Source of the DNA: Chitinophagaceae bacterium
Lineage (GTDB): Bacteria; Bacteroidota; Bacteroidia; Chitinophagales; Chitinophagaceae
Reading direction: 5' to 3'
Assembly: GCA_947452875.1 (NCBI GenBank)
Contig: CANGEZ010000088.1
Location: forward strand, 1 to 7,707
DNA length: 7,707 nucleotides
Part shown: one piece after another, positions 1 through 6,681 of the stretch
Numbering within the stretch: position 1 is the stretch's first letter
Layout of the letters: the number at the start of each line of letters is the position of its first letter
Program-made: the position numbers and the translations under genes
Notes under the pieces: generated by a model
What the model saw: the letters and a program-made list of their open reading frames with translations, nothing else
What the model was told of the DNA's origin: nothing
Database searches by the model: none

Positions 1-1
1 A

Positions 2-661
2 GGAGAAAAAATTGATGTTCACAATCCGGCTACTTTGCCTGATCCAACCAGAACCGATAGGATTGAAGAACCATTTATTAGAGCACAGATTATCACCAAA
101 CCAGATTATATCGGCAACATCATGACGCTGTGTATTGGTAAGCGTGGTAATTTGATACATCAAGGTTATCTCACACCTTCAAGAGTGGAATTGACTTTTG
201 AAATGCCTTTGACTGAAATTGTATTTGACTTTTACGACAAACTAAAATCTCAAACCAGAGGATACGCTTCTTTTGATTATTCGCCAATCGGGTTCAGAGA
301 CAGTGATATCGTAAGAATGGACATTCTATTGAATGGAGAGAAAGTAGATGCTTTAAGTGCCTTAATTCACAGAAGTCGCTCTCATGAATTTGGAAGAAAA
401 CTTTGTGAGAAACTAAAAGAACTATTAACACGTCAGCAATTCCAGATTGCCATACAAGCCGCTATAGGCGCGAAAGTAATCGCTCGTGAAAATATTAGTG
501 CGATGCGTAAAGATGTTACCGCAAAATGTTATGGTGGTGATATCAGCCGTAAACGAAAATTATTGGAGAAACAGAAAGAAGGTAAAAAGCGTATGCGTCA
601 GATAGGAAATGTGGAGATACCGCAGGAAGCGTTTTTGGCTGTGTTGAAATTGGATGATTAA
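2..661 (+). CDS. lepA: Elongation factor 4 (LepA), C-terminal part, cut by the left edge
   Basis: LepA/EF4 is a ribosome-binding GTPase of the translation-factor family, linked to back-translocation or to 30S assembly. The reading frame is open from base 2 and gives 219 residues, about the last third of a protein usually near 600. The GTPase and beta-barrel domains lie outside the window. Visible first is the EF-G domain V-like fold (EPFIRAQIITKPDYIG, then the CIGKRG stretch). It is followed by the LepA-specific C-terminal domain with LNGEKVDALS, RQQFQIAIQAAIGAKVIAR, AKCYGGDISRKRKLLEKQKE and the end IPQEAFLAVLKLDD. These match recalled E. coli LepA almost word for word, so the identity is secure. 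A TTG at base 35 is an internal leucine codon, not the start. No terminator hairpin follows the TAA, so transcription may run into the next gene 47 bases on. Confidence 0.97.
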   Translation, partial: GEKIDVHNPATLPDPTRTDRIEEPFIRAQIITKPDYIGNIMTLCIGKRGNLIHQGYLTPSRVELTFEMPLTEIVFDFYDKLKSQTRGYASFDYSPIGFRDSDIVRMDILLNGEKVDALSALIHRSRSHEFGRKLCEKLKELLTRQQFQIAIQAAIGAKVIARENISAMRKDVTAKCYGGDISRKRKLLEKQKEGKKRMRQIGNVEIPQEAFLAVLKLDD

Positions 662-708
662 GATTTTAGAACTCACCTCTAATTTTAATAAATGATAATA
701 AAAACTTA

Positions 709-1716
709 ATGATTTTTCATTCTATTTTTTCTTGCAATAGCTATTTTGGAAGAAAAATATTATTATTTTTTTTATCATTCTTCTTAATATCTCACTTATT
801 TTCCCAAAATATTAATAAACTTCAATTAGGTAAAGACCAAGACAGTAGTTATTATCATCTTACCAAAATAACAGATAATGAATATTGGGCAGCAGGAGAA
901 TACGGAATTATAAGTACAATTGACTCCATTGGGAATATCAAATCATTAAATTTAGCAACGGAAGGATTTAATATTTTGAAAATCGAAAGAAATGATGATG
1001 AGATTTTCATGCTGACAGATAACGCTACGATTTTTAAATACAACTATATTACTAAGTCTCTAATAAAGAAAACTTTCTCCAATTTTAAGAATAAATGTTT
1101 TTATGACATGATATTCTTACCAAACAAAAAAATATTATTGTGCGGCGGTAAAACAGGAATTTCTAAAGGAGTTCGGCAAATTCCAAATGGATTTATTGCA
1201 ACCACTTCTATAAATTTAGATACGCTAGAAATTGTGTGGAATTCATATAGGAAATTTGTTTGGTCAATTAAAGAAATTAACCCAAATGAATATCTTGCTG
1301 CAATTTTTAACGGTGTAAATTCTAAAATTTTGAAATCTAATGATGGAAAAAAATGGACTAAATATAAATCGGTTAAGGGGCTAGTTCATGAAATAAACCT
1401 AATCAATGGCAAAATTGCATATTGTGGAACTGGGGGAATTAACTACAAAAAAAATGGCTTTTTTCAATTTGATGATAACAGACAAATGAAATTTAAAAAC
1501 ACAGGATGTTTTTGGAGTATGCAAGAACTAGACAATGACTTATTAGTTGTATCACAAAAAGGGGAATTTATAAAAATAGACCAACTTGAAAAAAAGTATA
1601 AAATTTATTCATTGCCAACTTATTTTCCTATTTATGATGTCGAACGAATTTCAAAGGACAAAATGCTAATGGTTGGTCATGGAAAAAGCGCTTTTCTAGT
1701 AGATATTTCAAATTAA
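709..1716 (+). CDS. Secreted protein of unknown function, probable seven-bladed beta-propeller
   Basis: I do not recognise a named family. The 335-residue product starts with a basic pair (R16-K17), a hydrophobic stretch at about 18-31 and a likely signal peptidase site near the FSQN motif (31-34), so it is probably exported. The rest can be read as seven repeats of 22-37 residues, starting near 48, 87, 130, 184, 225, 267 and 307. Each has the pattern: hydrophobic strand, a D/N-x-hydrophobic turn, a short strand ending in small or Gly residues, then another strand. One repeat has an Asp-box-like SNDGKKW (210-216), as in BNR/Ycf48-type propellers. There is no recognisable T9SS C-terminal sorting domain and no enzyme motif. 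The ATG at 709 is the only ATG that keeps the signal peptide; no Shine-Dalgarno or TAnnTTTG promoter is seen in the 47-base gap after lepA. Codons are much more AT-rich than in dnaE, suggesting accessory origin. Propeller fold is inferred. Confidence 0.85.
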   Translation: MIFHSIFSCNSYFGRKILLFFLSFFLISHLFSQNINKLQLGKDQDSSYYHLTKITDNEYWAAGEYGIISTIDSIGNIKSLNLATEGFNILKIERNDDEIFMLTDNATIFKYNYITKSLIKKTFSNFKNKCFYDMIFLPNKKILLCGGKTGISKGVRQIPNGFIATTSINLDTLEIVWNSYRKFVWSIKEINPNEYLAAIFNGVNSKILKSNDGKKWTKYKSVKGLVHEINLINGKIAYCGTGGINYKKNGFFQFDDNRQMKFKNTGCFWSMQELDNDLLVVSQKGEFIKIDQLEKKYKIYSLPTYFPIYDVERISKDKMLMVGHGKSAFLVDISN

Positions 1717-1739
1717 TAAACTCTTTTTTCTATAATAAC

Positions 1740-1789
1740 AAAAGTCATTGCAAAATTTCTAATCCTTTAAAAAAATTGTAATGACTTTT
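1740..1789 (+). terminator. Terminator hairpin shared by two convergent genes
   Basis: The arms 1740-1753 (AAAAGTCATTGCAA) and 1776-1789 (TTGTAATGACTTTT) are complementary at 13 of 14 positions. The odd pair, G1750 with T1779, is a G-U wobble in + strand RNA but a C-A mismatch in - strand RNA, so the hairpin is slightly stronger for the propeller gene, which ends 23 bases before it. The inner part continues weakly (TTT/AAA, then TAA/TTA around a TCCT loop). The 3' arm runs into a T-rich tail (TTTTATTT). It also lies 37 bases beyond the stop of the lipoprotein gene on the other strand, so it probably serves both directions. Confidence 0.75.
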
Positions 1790-1826
1790 ATTTAGATCAA
1801 ACTACGAACTTATTATTTTAATGGAA

Positions 1827-2072
1827 TTACTTTTTGGGATTTTTAGCACATGGTTTATAAATAGCACCTGTTCCGAGATCTATAATTAAAGGAACTACTC
1901 CAGTACATACATCTAATATTAATGGTACAATTCTTAATTGTCTTGTCGGCTCACCAATAGATTTGTTTGGTTTACTATGACATGCGGAATTATTTGCGAA
2001 AACATAAGCACATGAATTAAGCGAAAACAATAGAAATATTCCCACTGAAATTTTTAATACGTTTTTTTTCAT
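1827..2072 (-). CDS. Small lipoprotein of unknown function with an 11-residue tandem repeat
   Basis: The 81-residue product has a textbook lipoprotein signal: MKKNVLK, a hydrophobic core, and the lipobox LNSC with C21 as the lipidated residue. It is therefore expected to sit in the cell envelope, with a mature part of about 60 residues. Asparagine at lipobox position -2 is slightly unusual. The C-terminal half holds two adjacent copies of an 11-residue unit, VPLILDVCTGV (49-59) and VPLIIDLGTGA (60-70), followed by IYKP. A short 'P-x-x-(I/L)-D-x-x-TG' segment ending in IYKP or similar reminds me of other small envelope lipoproteins of Bacteroidota, and loosely of the YceK/YidQ type, but I cannot assign a family. 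C31, C56 and C75 leave room for a disulphide. The ATG at 2072 follows an A-rich leader like that of trxA. The gene stands alone, with its own promoter candidate and a shared terminator. Confidence 0.8.
   Translation of the reverse strand: MKKNVLKISVGIFLLFSLNSCAYVFANNSACHSKPNKSIGEPTRQLRIVPLILDVCTGVVPLIIDLGTGAIYKPCAKNPKK
1863..1928 (-). repeat. Two tandem 33-base units encoding the 11-residue repeat of the lipoprotein
   Basis: Unit one (1896-1928) and unit two (1863-1895) encode VPLILDVCTGV and VPLIIDLGTGA. Eight residues are identical or nearly so, with P, D and TG in fixed register. At the DNA level about 21 of 33 positions agree by my hand alignment. This is compatible with an old internal duplication that has drifted, or with two similar structural turns selected at protein level. 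Confidence 0.55.
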
Positions 2073-2131
2073 GATTTTTTATTTAGATAAATTAATATTT
2101 GAAATTAAATAAAAATAGGAGAAATGCCAAA

Positions 2132-2166
2132 CAAATGTAAAGAATTTAAATAACTATTTATCACAA
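2132..2166 (-). promoter_or_regulatory. Promoter candidate for the small lipoprotein gene
   Basis: On the - strand, TACATTTG (2139 down to 2132) matches the Bacteroidota -7 consensus TAnnTTTG exactly. It lies 59 bases before the ATG. A TTG (2166 down to 2164) could be the -33 element, but its spacing of 24 bases is longer than the usual 19-21 (up to 23 reported for flavobacteria), so the upstream half is uncertain. It lies downstream of the trxA terminator, which fits independent transcription. Confidence 0.45.
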
Positions 2167-2243
2167 GTTTATTTTATAATCTTTTATCCTTTTTCAAGTC
2201 GTGCAAGAAGAATCACACTTGTAGTATTTGAAATTCTTTGAAT

Positions 2244-2295
2244 AAAAAAATTAAGGCTGTAAATCACTAGTTATCAACCAGCGATATACAGCCTT
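2244..2295 (-). terminator. Strong intrinsic terminator of trxA
   Basis: Read on the - strand, 2295-2253 folds into one long hairpin: 20 paired positions per side, a single U-U mismatch after the first nine pairs, two G-U wobbles and a three-base GAU loop. The outer nine pairs are AAGGCTGTA with TACAGCCTT. The 3' arm is followed by AA and seven T (2250-2244). On the + strand the two wobbles become A-C mismatches, so the structure is built for - strand RNA. It begins 27 bases after the trxA stop. The + strand copy also has a T run after the 3' arm, but no + strand gene leads into it. Confidence 0.88.
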
Positions 2296-2321
2296 TTTTC
2301 TTTGGGGATAATACAGAAAAA

Positions 2322-2639
2322 CTATTTATGAGCTTCAATTTTCTTTACGAAATTGGCTTTAGGTTGAGCGCCAACTAATTTGTCAACTACTTCTCCATTT
2401 TTCACGAATAAAATAGCAGGAATACTTGTAATACCATAATCCATTGATATTTGTGGATTGTGATCTACGTTTACTTTTCCAACTTTTACTTTACCATCAT
2501 ATTCTTTAGCTAATTCTTCGATAACGGGTCCGATAGCTCTGCAGGGGCCACACCATTCTGCCCAAAAATCAATTACTGATAATTTATCTGAATCTAATAC
2601 TTCTGTTTTGAAGTTTGCGTCTGTAAATTCGAATGCCAT
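2322..2639 (-). CDS. trxA: Thioredoxin
   Basis: This is a complete classical thioredoxin of 105 residues, the usual length, a cytoplasmic disulphide reductase that donates electrons to enzymes such as ribonucleotide reductase and is recycled by thioredoxin reductase. The active site is W29-C30-G31-P32-C33 inside DFWAEWCGPC. D24 is the buried acid (E. coli D26), K55 matches E. coli K57, and P74 in TSIPAILF is the cis-proline next to the active site. There is no signal peptide or membrane segment, so it is cytoplasmic rather than a ResA/TlpA-type protein. The ATG at 2639 is preceded by an A-rich leader without a Shine-Dalgarno, normal for Bacteroidota. It lies 131 bases after dnaE in the same direction, but with its own promoter and terminator it is probably transcribed mainly alone. 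I recall dnaE-trx adjacency as common in Bacteroidota. Confidence 0.97.
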   Translation of the reverse strand: MAFEFTDANFKTEVLDSDKLSVIDFWAEWCGPCRAIGPVIEELAKEYDGKVKVGKVNVDHNPQISMDYGITSIPAILFVKNGEVVDKLVGAQPKANFVKKIEAHK

Positions 2640-2682
2640 GTTTTTATTTTTTAGATTTTAAATGTATTAATTAATAGGGTTA

Positions 2683-2715
2683 CAAATTTAAGTCCATATT
2701 TATTTCATGCACAAA
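2683..2715 (-). promoter_or_regulatory. Consensus-like promoter of trxA
   Basis: On the - strand TTTG (2715-2712) is followed by exactly 21 bases and then TAAATTTG (2690-2683). This fits the Bacteroidota primary sigma consensus TTTG-N19-21-TAnnTTTG at every defined position. Transcription would start near 2676, giving an untranslated leader of about 37 bases before the ATG. This is the best promoter in the window and suits a steadily expressed housekeeping gene. Confidence 0.75.
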
Positions 2716-2770
2716 TGACATATCCACATTGAATATATTTAATGTTGAAAGAAAAAATTGAGGCAGGTTG

Positions 2771-5700
2771 TCATATTGTTGAAACATATACGTCAATGTG
2801 TTTGTTCAATGCAAGAAATTCAATGATATCGTCATTCATCGTAATGCCTTTTTCAAAGCCCGACATGCCTAGTTTTTTTTGCCTTAACTCATCTATAATA
2901 TTAAATTTTAGTGTTGTTTTGCCAGGATGCTTTTTGGTGTTTTCTTCTATGAAGTTGATTAAATTTTCATCTACAAGCTGTGGAGATAATTCCAAAATAA
3001 TTTGTTTTGTAATGGTTGTTTTCAACGTCTCTAGTAAATGAAATTTTGATATTTTGAATTCGTACTGACCATTATTAAAACGCTGTTTGAATGAGCCTTC
3101 AATCAACACAATTCTTCCTGCTTCCAAATAATGAGAGTATTTCTGGTAATCTTCGCTCCAAAGCATGAATTCTGTTTTACCACTAAAATCTTCAAGATGC
3201 AAAACCCCAAAATTCTTTCCGGTTTTAGTCAAGCGATGCTGGGCATCTATCACCAAACCTGCAAGGCGAAACTGCCTAGTGTTGGGCGTTTCAGCGATTG
3301 CGTTTTTAACTATATTAAATTCATTAAGTGGATTGATGTTGTAATAAGCCAATTCAAATTTGAAATTATCCAACGGATGGCCACTGATATACATTCCGGT
3401 TACATCTCTTTCATAATCGAGCTGCTCAATGAGTTGAAAAGGAGTACAAGGCGGGATTTTCGGCGGAATAATTTCAGGCATTTGCATGTCGCCAAATAAA
3501 GTATTCGTGGCACTTGATGATTGCGATTGATACACCGAACCGAATTTGAGAATCTTTTCCAGCGCATTGGTATCACCAGGAGCCTGATAGAAAAATTGAG
3601 CACGGTGCATGTCTTTAAAACAATCAAACGCACCGCTGTGAATCAAACTTTCAACTGATTTTTTATTGACCGACCTGAGATTGGATCTTTTCACCAAATC
3701 AAAAACGTCTTTAAAATGTCCGTTCTTGCCTCTTTCTTCAATGATGTTATCAATGGCTGCTTCGCCCACACCTTTCAAGCCACTAAAACCAAAACGGATT
3801 TCTCCTTTTTTATTTACAGCAAAACCACTTTGAGATTCATTGATATCAGGGCCCAGCACTTTCAACCCCATGGATTTGCATTCCTCCATGAAGAAAGTAA
3901 TTTTTTCAATACTGCCTGCGTGATTGAGAACAGCAGCCATGTATTCACTGGGATAATGTGCTTTTAAATAAGCTGTCTGATATGCCACAAACGCATAACA
4001 GGTTGAGTGAGATTTATTAAAAGCGTATTGGGCAAAGGCTTCCCAATCTGTCCATATTTTATCCAACTTATCTTTAGGGTGACCTTTTGCTGTAGCGCCA
4101 TCAATAAACTGAACCTTCATTTTATTCAGCGTAGCAATTTGTTTTTTACCCATGGCTTTTCTCAATACATCCGCATCTCCTTTGCTGAATCCCGCCAATT
4201 TTTGAGAAAGCAACATCACCTGTTCTTGATATACCGTAATACCGTAAGTTTCTTCCAGATATTCTTGCATGTCATCAACATCATAGGTTACAATTTCCCT
4301 TCCATGTTTACGTGCAATAAATTGAGGAATATAAGCCATTGGGCCTGGTCTGTACAAGGCATTCATGGCAATCAAATCATCAAACTTATCTGGTTTGAGC
4401 TCGCGAAGGTATTTCTGCATACCGGCACTTTCAAACTGGAAGGTAGCATTGGTATCACCTTGCTGGTATAATCGATAAGTCTTTTCATCATCAAGCGGCA
4501 CATTATCGATTTCTATCTCAACACCATGATTTTGTTTGATTAAAGCCAACGCCGTTTTTAAAATAGACAATGTTTTCAATCCTAAAAAGTCCATTTTGAT
4601 AACACCAGCTTCTTCAATGGTATTTCCTTCGATTTGTGTTAACCAAAGATCAGATTCTTTTGAGGTAGCAACAGGAATCAAATCTGTCAAATCTTTAGGC
4701 GCGATGATAATACCGGCAGCATGGATACCCGTATTTCTTACAGAACCTTCAAGTACTTCGGCTTCATGTAGGATTTTACTTTGTAAGTCATTGCCATTAT
4801 ATAATTCTCTGAGTTTTTTTACTGATTCGAAATCTTCAGAACTGAGCTGTTCTTTTTCTTCAAGTGATTTCTCGCCATCTTTGGCTTCTTTAGCGGTGAA
4901 AGGTGCTTTCAATAAACGCTTTAAAGAGATACCCGGTTTTTCTGGAACCAATTTTGAAATCGCCCGACTTTCTGCTAAAGGCAAATCCATAACCCTAGCC
5001 ACATCGGCGATACTGCTTTTCGCAGCCATGGTGCCATAAGTAATGATTTGAGCTACCTGATTTTTGCCATATTTCTGCACTACATAATCGATAACTTTCT
5101 GACGGCCTTCATCATCGAAGTCCGTATCAATATCGGGCATGGACTTACGCTCGGGATTCAAGAAACGCTCAAACAGCAATTTGTATTTGATGGGATCGAT
5201 ATTCGTAATTCCAATACAATAAGCGACCACACTTCCTGCCGCAGAACCACGTCCAGGTCCTACGAACACACCAATTTCTCTTCCGGCTCTGATGAAATCA
5301 CTTACAATCAAAAAGTAACCCGCGAAACCCATTTTTTCAATAACACCCAACTCAAACTGAATTCTTTCTTCAGCTTCGGGAGTTAAAATTTTATATCTAT
5401 CTCTTGCTCCTGCCCAGGTAATGCTAGCGAGGTATTCATCCTGTGTTTTGAAATTTGAAGGCACCACAAAATGGGGGAGAAGAATATCTTTTTTTAAATC
5501 GAGTAATTCAACTTTATCTACAATTTCATTGGTATTGTCAATAGCCTCGGGTAAATCAAAAAACGCCTTGCCCATTTCTTCAGTAGTTTTAAAATAAAAC
5601 TGATCATTGGGAAATGCAAATCGTTTATTCTTACTCGATACATCGTCATCATTAAATTCACGAAGGGCAGGGGTGCTTTGTTTTTCACCGGTGTTGATGC

Positions 5701-6388
5701 ACAACAAAATATCATGTGCATTGAAATCACTTTGATCAACGTAATGGCTATCATTACTGGCTATCACCTTCACATTGTACTTCTTCGCAAAACGAAGCAA
5801 CACAGCATTTACCTTGTCCTGTTCTGCCATTCCATGACGCTGCAATTCTACATAATAATCTTCCTGGAAAATATTCAGCCACCATTTGAATTCATTTTCA
5901 CCTTCTTCTTCGCCGCTTTTCAAAATTGTTTGAGGCACCAAAGCACCCAAACAACAAGTAGTGGCAATTAAACCTTCGTGGTATTTATGAATGAGTTGTT
6001 TGTCGATTCTAGGATATTTGGAATACATGCCTTCGATGTATCCGAGAGAAGTGAGCTTGACTAAATTTTTATACCCTTGTTCATTTTTTGCTAAAAGTAT
6101 CTGATGATGTCGTGGATCTTTCTCTTCTTTGCTGAATGTTTTTCTAGTTCTGTCTTGGGTGATATAAAATTCGCAACCCACAATTGGTTTTATTTTGGGC
6201 TTCCCAAATTCGTCAACATTATTATAGGCTTCTTTTACAAATTCAAATGCGCCGAACATGTTTCCATGATCACTAATCGCCAATGCCGGCATGCCATCTT
6301 TTATCGCTTTCTTGTAAAGGTTTTTTATTGATGCGGCACCATCGAGCAACGAGTATTGGGTATGGACGTGTAAGTGACTAAATTTCAT
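2771..6388 (-). CDS. dnaE: DNA polymerase III alpha subunit (replicative polymerase)
   Basis: DnaE is the catalytic subunit of the chromosomal replicase; it extends DNA at the fork with the beta clamp and clamp loader. All 1205 residues are present (E. coli has 1160). Domains in order: PHP (about 1-290) with HLHVHT, SDHG, GCEF and NDSHY; palm with GPGRGSAAGS (377-386) and catalytic D419 and D421 in PDIDTDF, plus D600 in KMDFLGL; fingers with YRPGP (679-683), YQEQVM and FNKSHS; helix-hairpin-helix near 866-885 (FGFSGLKGVGE); a likely clamp-binding TNTLF (961-965); OB fold (about 1038-1120); and the C-terminal tau-binding-type region. An acidic segment at about 499-525 is longer than in E. coli. 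The start at 6388 gives the standard N-terminus. No clean TAnnTTTG promoter was found upstream on this strand; the best near-matches miss one base or the spacing. No hairpin terminator follows the stop, so some read-through into trxA is possible. Confidence 0.98.
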   Translation of the reverse strand: MKFSHLHVHTQYSLLDGAASIKNLYKKAIKDGMPALAISDHGNMFGAFEFVKEAYNNVDEFGKPKIKPIVGCEFYITQDRTRKTFSKEEKDPRHHQILLAKNEQGYKNLVKLTSLGYIEGMYSKYPRIDKQLIHKYHEGLIATTCCLGALVPQTILKSGEEEGENEFKWWLNIFQEDYYVELQRHGMAEQDKVNAVLLRFAKKYNVKVIASNDSHYVDQSDFNAHDILLCINTGEKQSTPALREFNDDDVSSKNKRFAFPNDQFYFKTTEEMGKAFFDLPEAIDNTNEIVDKVELLDLKKDILLPHFVVPSNFKTQDEYLASITWAGARDRYKILTPEAEERIQFELGVIEKMGFAGYFLIVSDFIRAGREIGVFVGPGRGSAAGSVVAYCIGITNIDPIKYKLLFERFLNPERKSMPDIDTDFDDEGRQKVIDYVVQKYGKNQVAQIITYGTMAAKSSIADVARVMDLPLAESRAISKLVPEKPGISLKRLLKAPFTAKEAKDGEKSLEEKEQLSSEDFESVKKLRELYNGNDLQSKILHEAEVLEGSVRNTGIHAAGIIIAPKDLTDLIPVATSKESDLWLTQIEGNTIEEAGVIKMDFLGLKTLSILKTALALIKQNHGVEIEIDNVPLDDEKTYRLYQQGDTNATFQFESAGMQKYLRELKPDKFDDLIAMNALYRPGPMAYIPQFIARKHGREIVTYDVDDMQEYLEETYGITVYQEQVMLLSQKLAGFSKGDADVLRKAMGKKQIATLNKMKVQFIDGATAKGHPKDKLDKIWTDWEAFAQYAFNKSHSTCYAFVAYQTAYLKAHYPSEYMAAVLNHAGSIEKITFFMEECKSMGLKVLGPDINESQSGFAVNKKGEIRFGFSGLKGVGEAAIDNIIEERGKNGHFKDVFDLVKRSNLRSVNKKSVESLIHSGAFDCFKDMHRAQFFYQAPGDTNALEKILKFGSVYQSQSSSATNTLFGDMQMPEIIPPKIPPCTPFQLIEQLDYERDVTGMYISGHPLDNFKFELAYYNINPLNEFNIVKNAIAETPNTRQFRLAGLVIDAQHRLTKTGKNFGVLHLEDFSGKTEFMLWSEDYQKYSHYLEAGRIVLIEGSFKQRFNNGQYEFKISKFHLLETLKTTITKQIILELSPQLVDENLINFIEENTKKHPGKTTLKFNIIDELRQKKLGMSGFEKGITMNDDIIEFLALNKHIDVYVSTI

Positions 6389-6551
6389 TTCAAATATCAG
6401 ATGGATTTAAAAATACAATTGTCGATTTAAGCATAAAAATTACACTATAAAAAGACAAAATATAACCAAACATCAGCCTTCAAATATCGTATTGTTTGGG
6501 ATATAAAACACTGGGATTTTTCCACATTTTCGATTAATTTCTTTAAAATAA

Positions 6552-6563
6552 ACAAGCGCTTGT
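6552..6563. promoter_or_regulatory. Perfect 12-base palindrome, candidate operator in the divergent intergenic region
   Basis: ACAAGCGCTTGT is its own reverse complement. It lies in the 293-base region between divergent dnaE and the NlpC/P60 gene, centred 33 bases upstream of the centre of the -7 element TATTTTTG, which places it near -40 of the + strand promoter. Such symmetry at that position is typical of a dimeric regulator site, but no regulator gene is present in the window, so the role is inferred. The rest of the region (6389-6551) is AT-rich with no gene seen. Confidence 0.45.
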
Positions 6564-6594
6564 AGCTTAAAAAGCATGTAATTGGCTATTTTTG
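6560..6594 (+). promoter_or_regulatory. Promoter candidate for the NlpC/P60 gene
   Basis: TATTTTTG at 6587-6594, followed by CA, matches TAnnTTTG exactly and has the TATTTTTGCA look common before Bacteroidota genes. The nearest TTG upstream (6560-6562) is 24 bases away, a little long for a -33 box, and lies inside the palindrome. Transcription would start near 6601 and leave a leader of about 80 bases. Confidence 0.55.
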
Positions 6595-6625
6595 CAGACT
6601 GAAACAAAAAAGAACTATTTGTGAA

Positions 6626-6645
6626 TTGAATCTAGTTTAGATCAA
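6626..6645 (+). other. Small hairpin in the leader of the NlpC/P60 mRNA
   Basis: TTG-A-ATCTA (6626-6634) pairs with TAGAT-CAA (6638-6645) around a GTT loop: eight pairs with one bulged A. It lies 36 bases before the start codon. The stem is AU-rich and may be chance; it matches no riboswitch I know. Confidence 0.25.
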
Positions 6646-6681
6646 ACACAATATTCTATCCTCACCATAATTACAATTGAT

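Noticed and set aside
855..1043. Open frame of 62 codons on the - strand inside the propeller gene
   Set aside because: Antisense to a well-supported gene, with no recognisable motif, promoter or partner.
2195..2221. Imperfect inverted repeat CAAGTCGTG / CACACTTG
   Set aside because: Eight pairs with a bulge and no T tract on either side; it is next to, but not part of, the trxA terminator, and nothing ties it to a function.
2073..2243. Possible small gene between the lipoprotein gene and the trxA terminator
   Set aside because: The stretch is AT-rich, holds a promoter candidate, and I find no frame with a plausible start, length and coding character.
2742..6331. Many open frames on the + strand and in other - strand frames across dnaE (for example 4007-4471, 4536-5039, 5048-5386)
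   Set aside because: They lie wholly or mostly inside the unmistakable dnaE frame, show no domain or signal of their own, and are composition shadows.
6389..6488. TTCAAATATC repeated at 6389-6398 and 6479-6488; on the - strand it reads GATATTTG, one base off the -7 consensus
   Set aside because: The first copy touches the dnaE start codon and the second has no -33 partner at a usable distance, so neither is a convincing promoter.
1791..6647. The 12-base word TTTAGATCAAAC occurs at 1791-1802 and again at 6636-6647
   Set aside because: In 7.7 kb of AT-rich DNA a pair of identical 12-base words is expected by chance, and the contexts (terminator tail, mRNA leader) differ.
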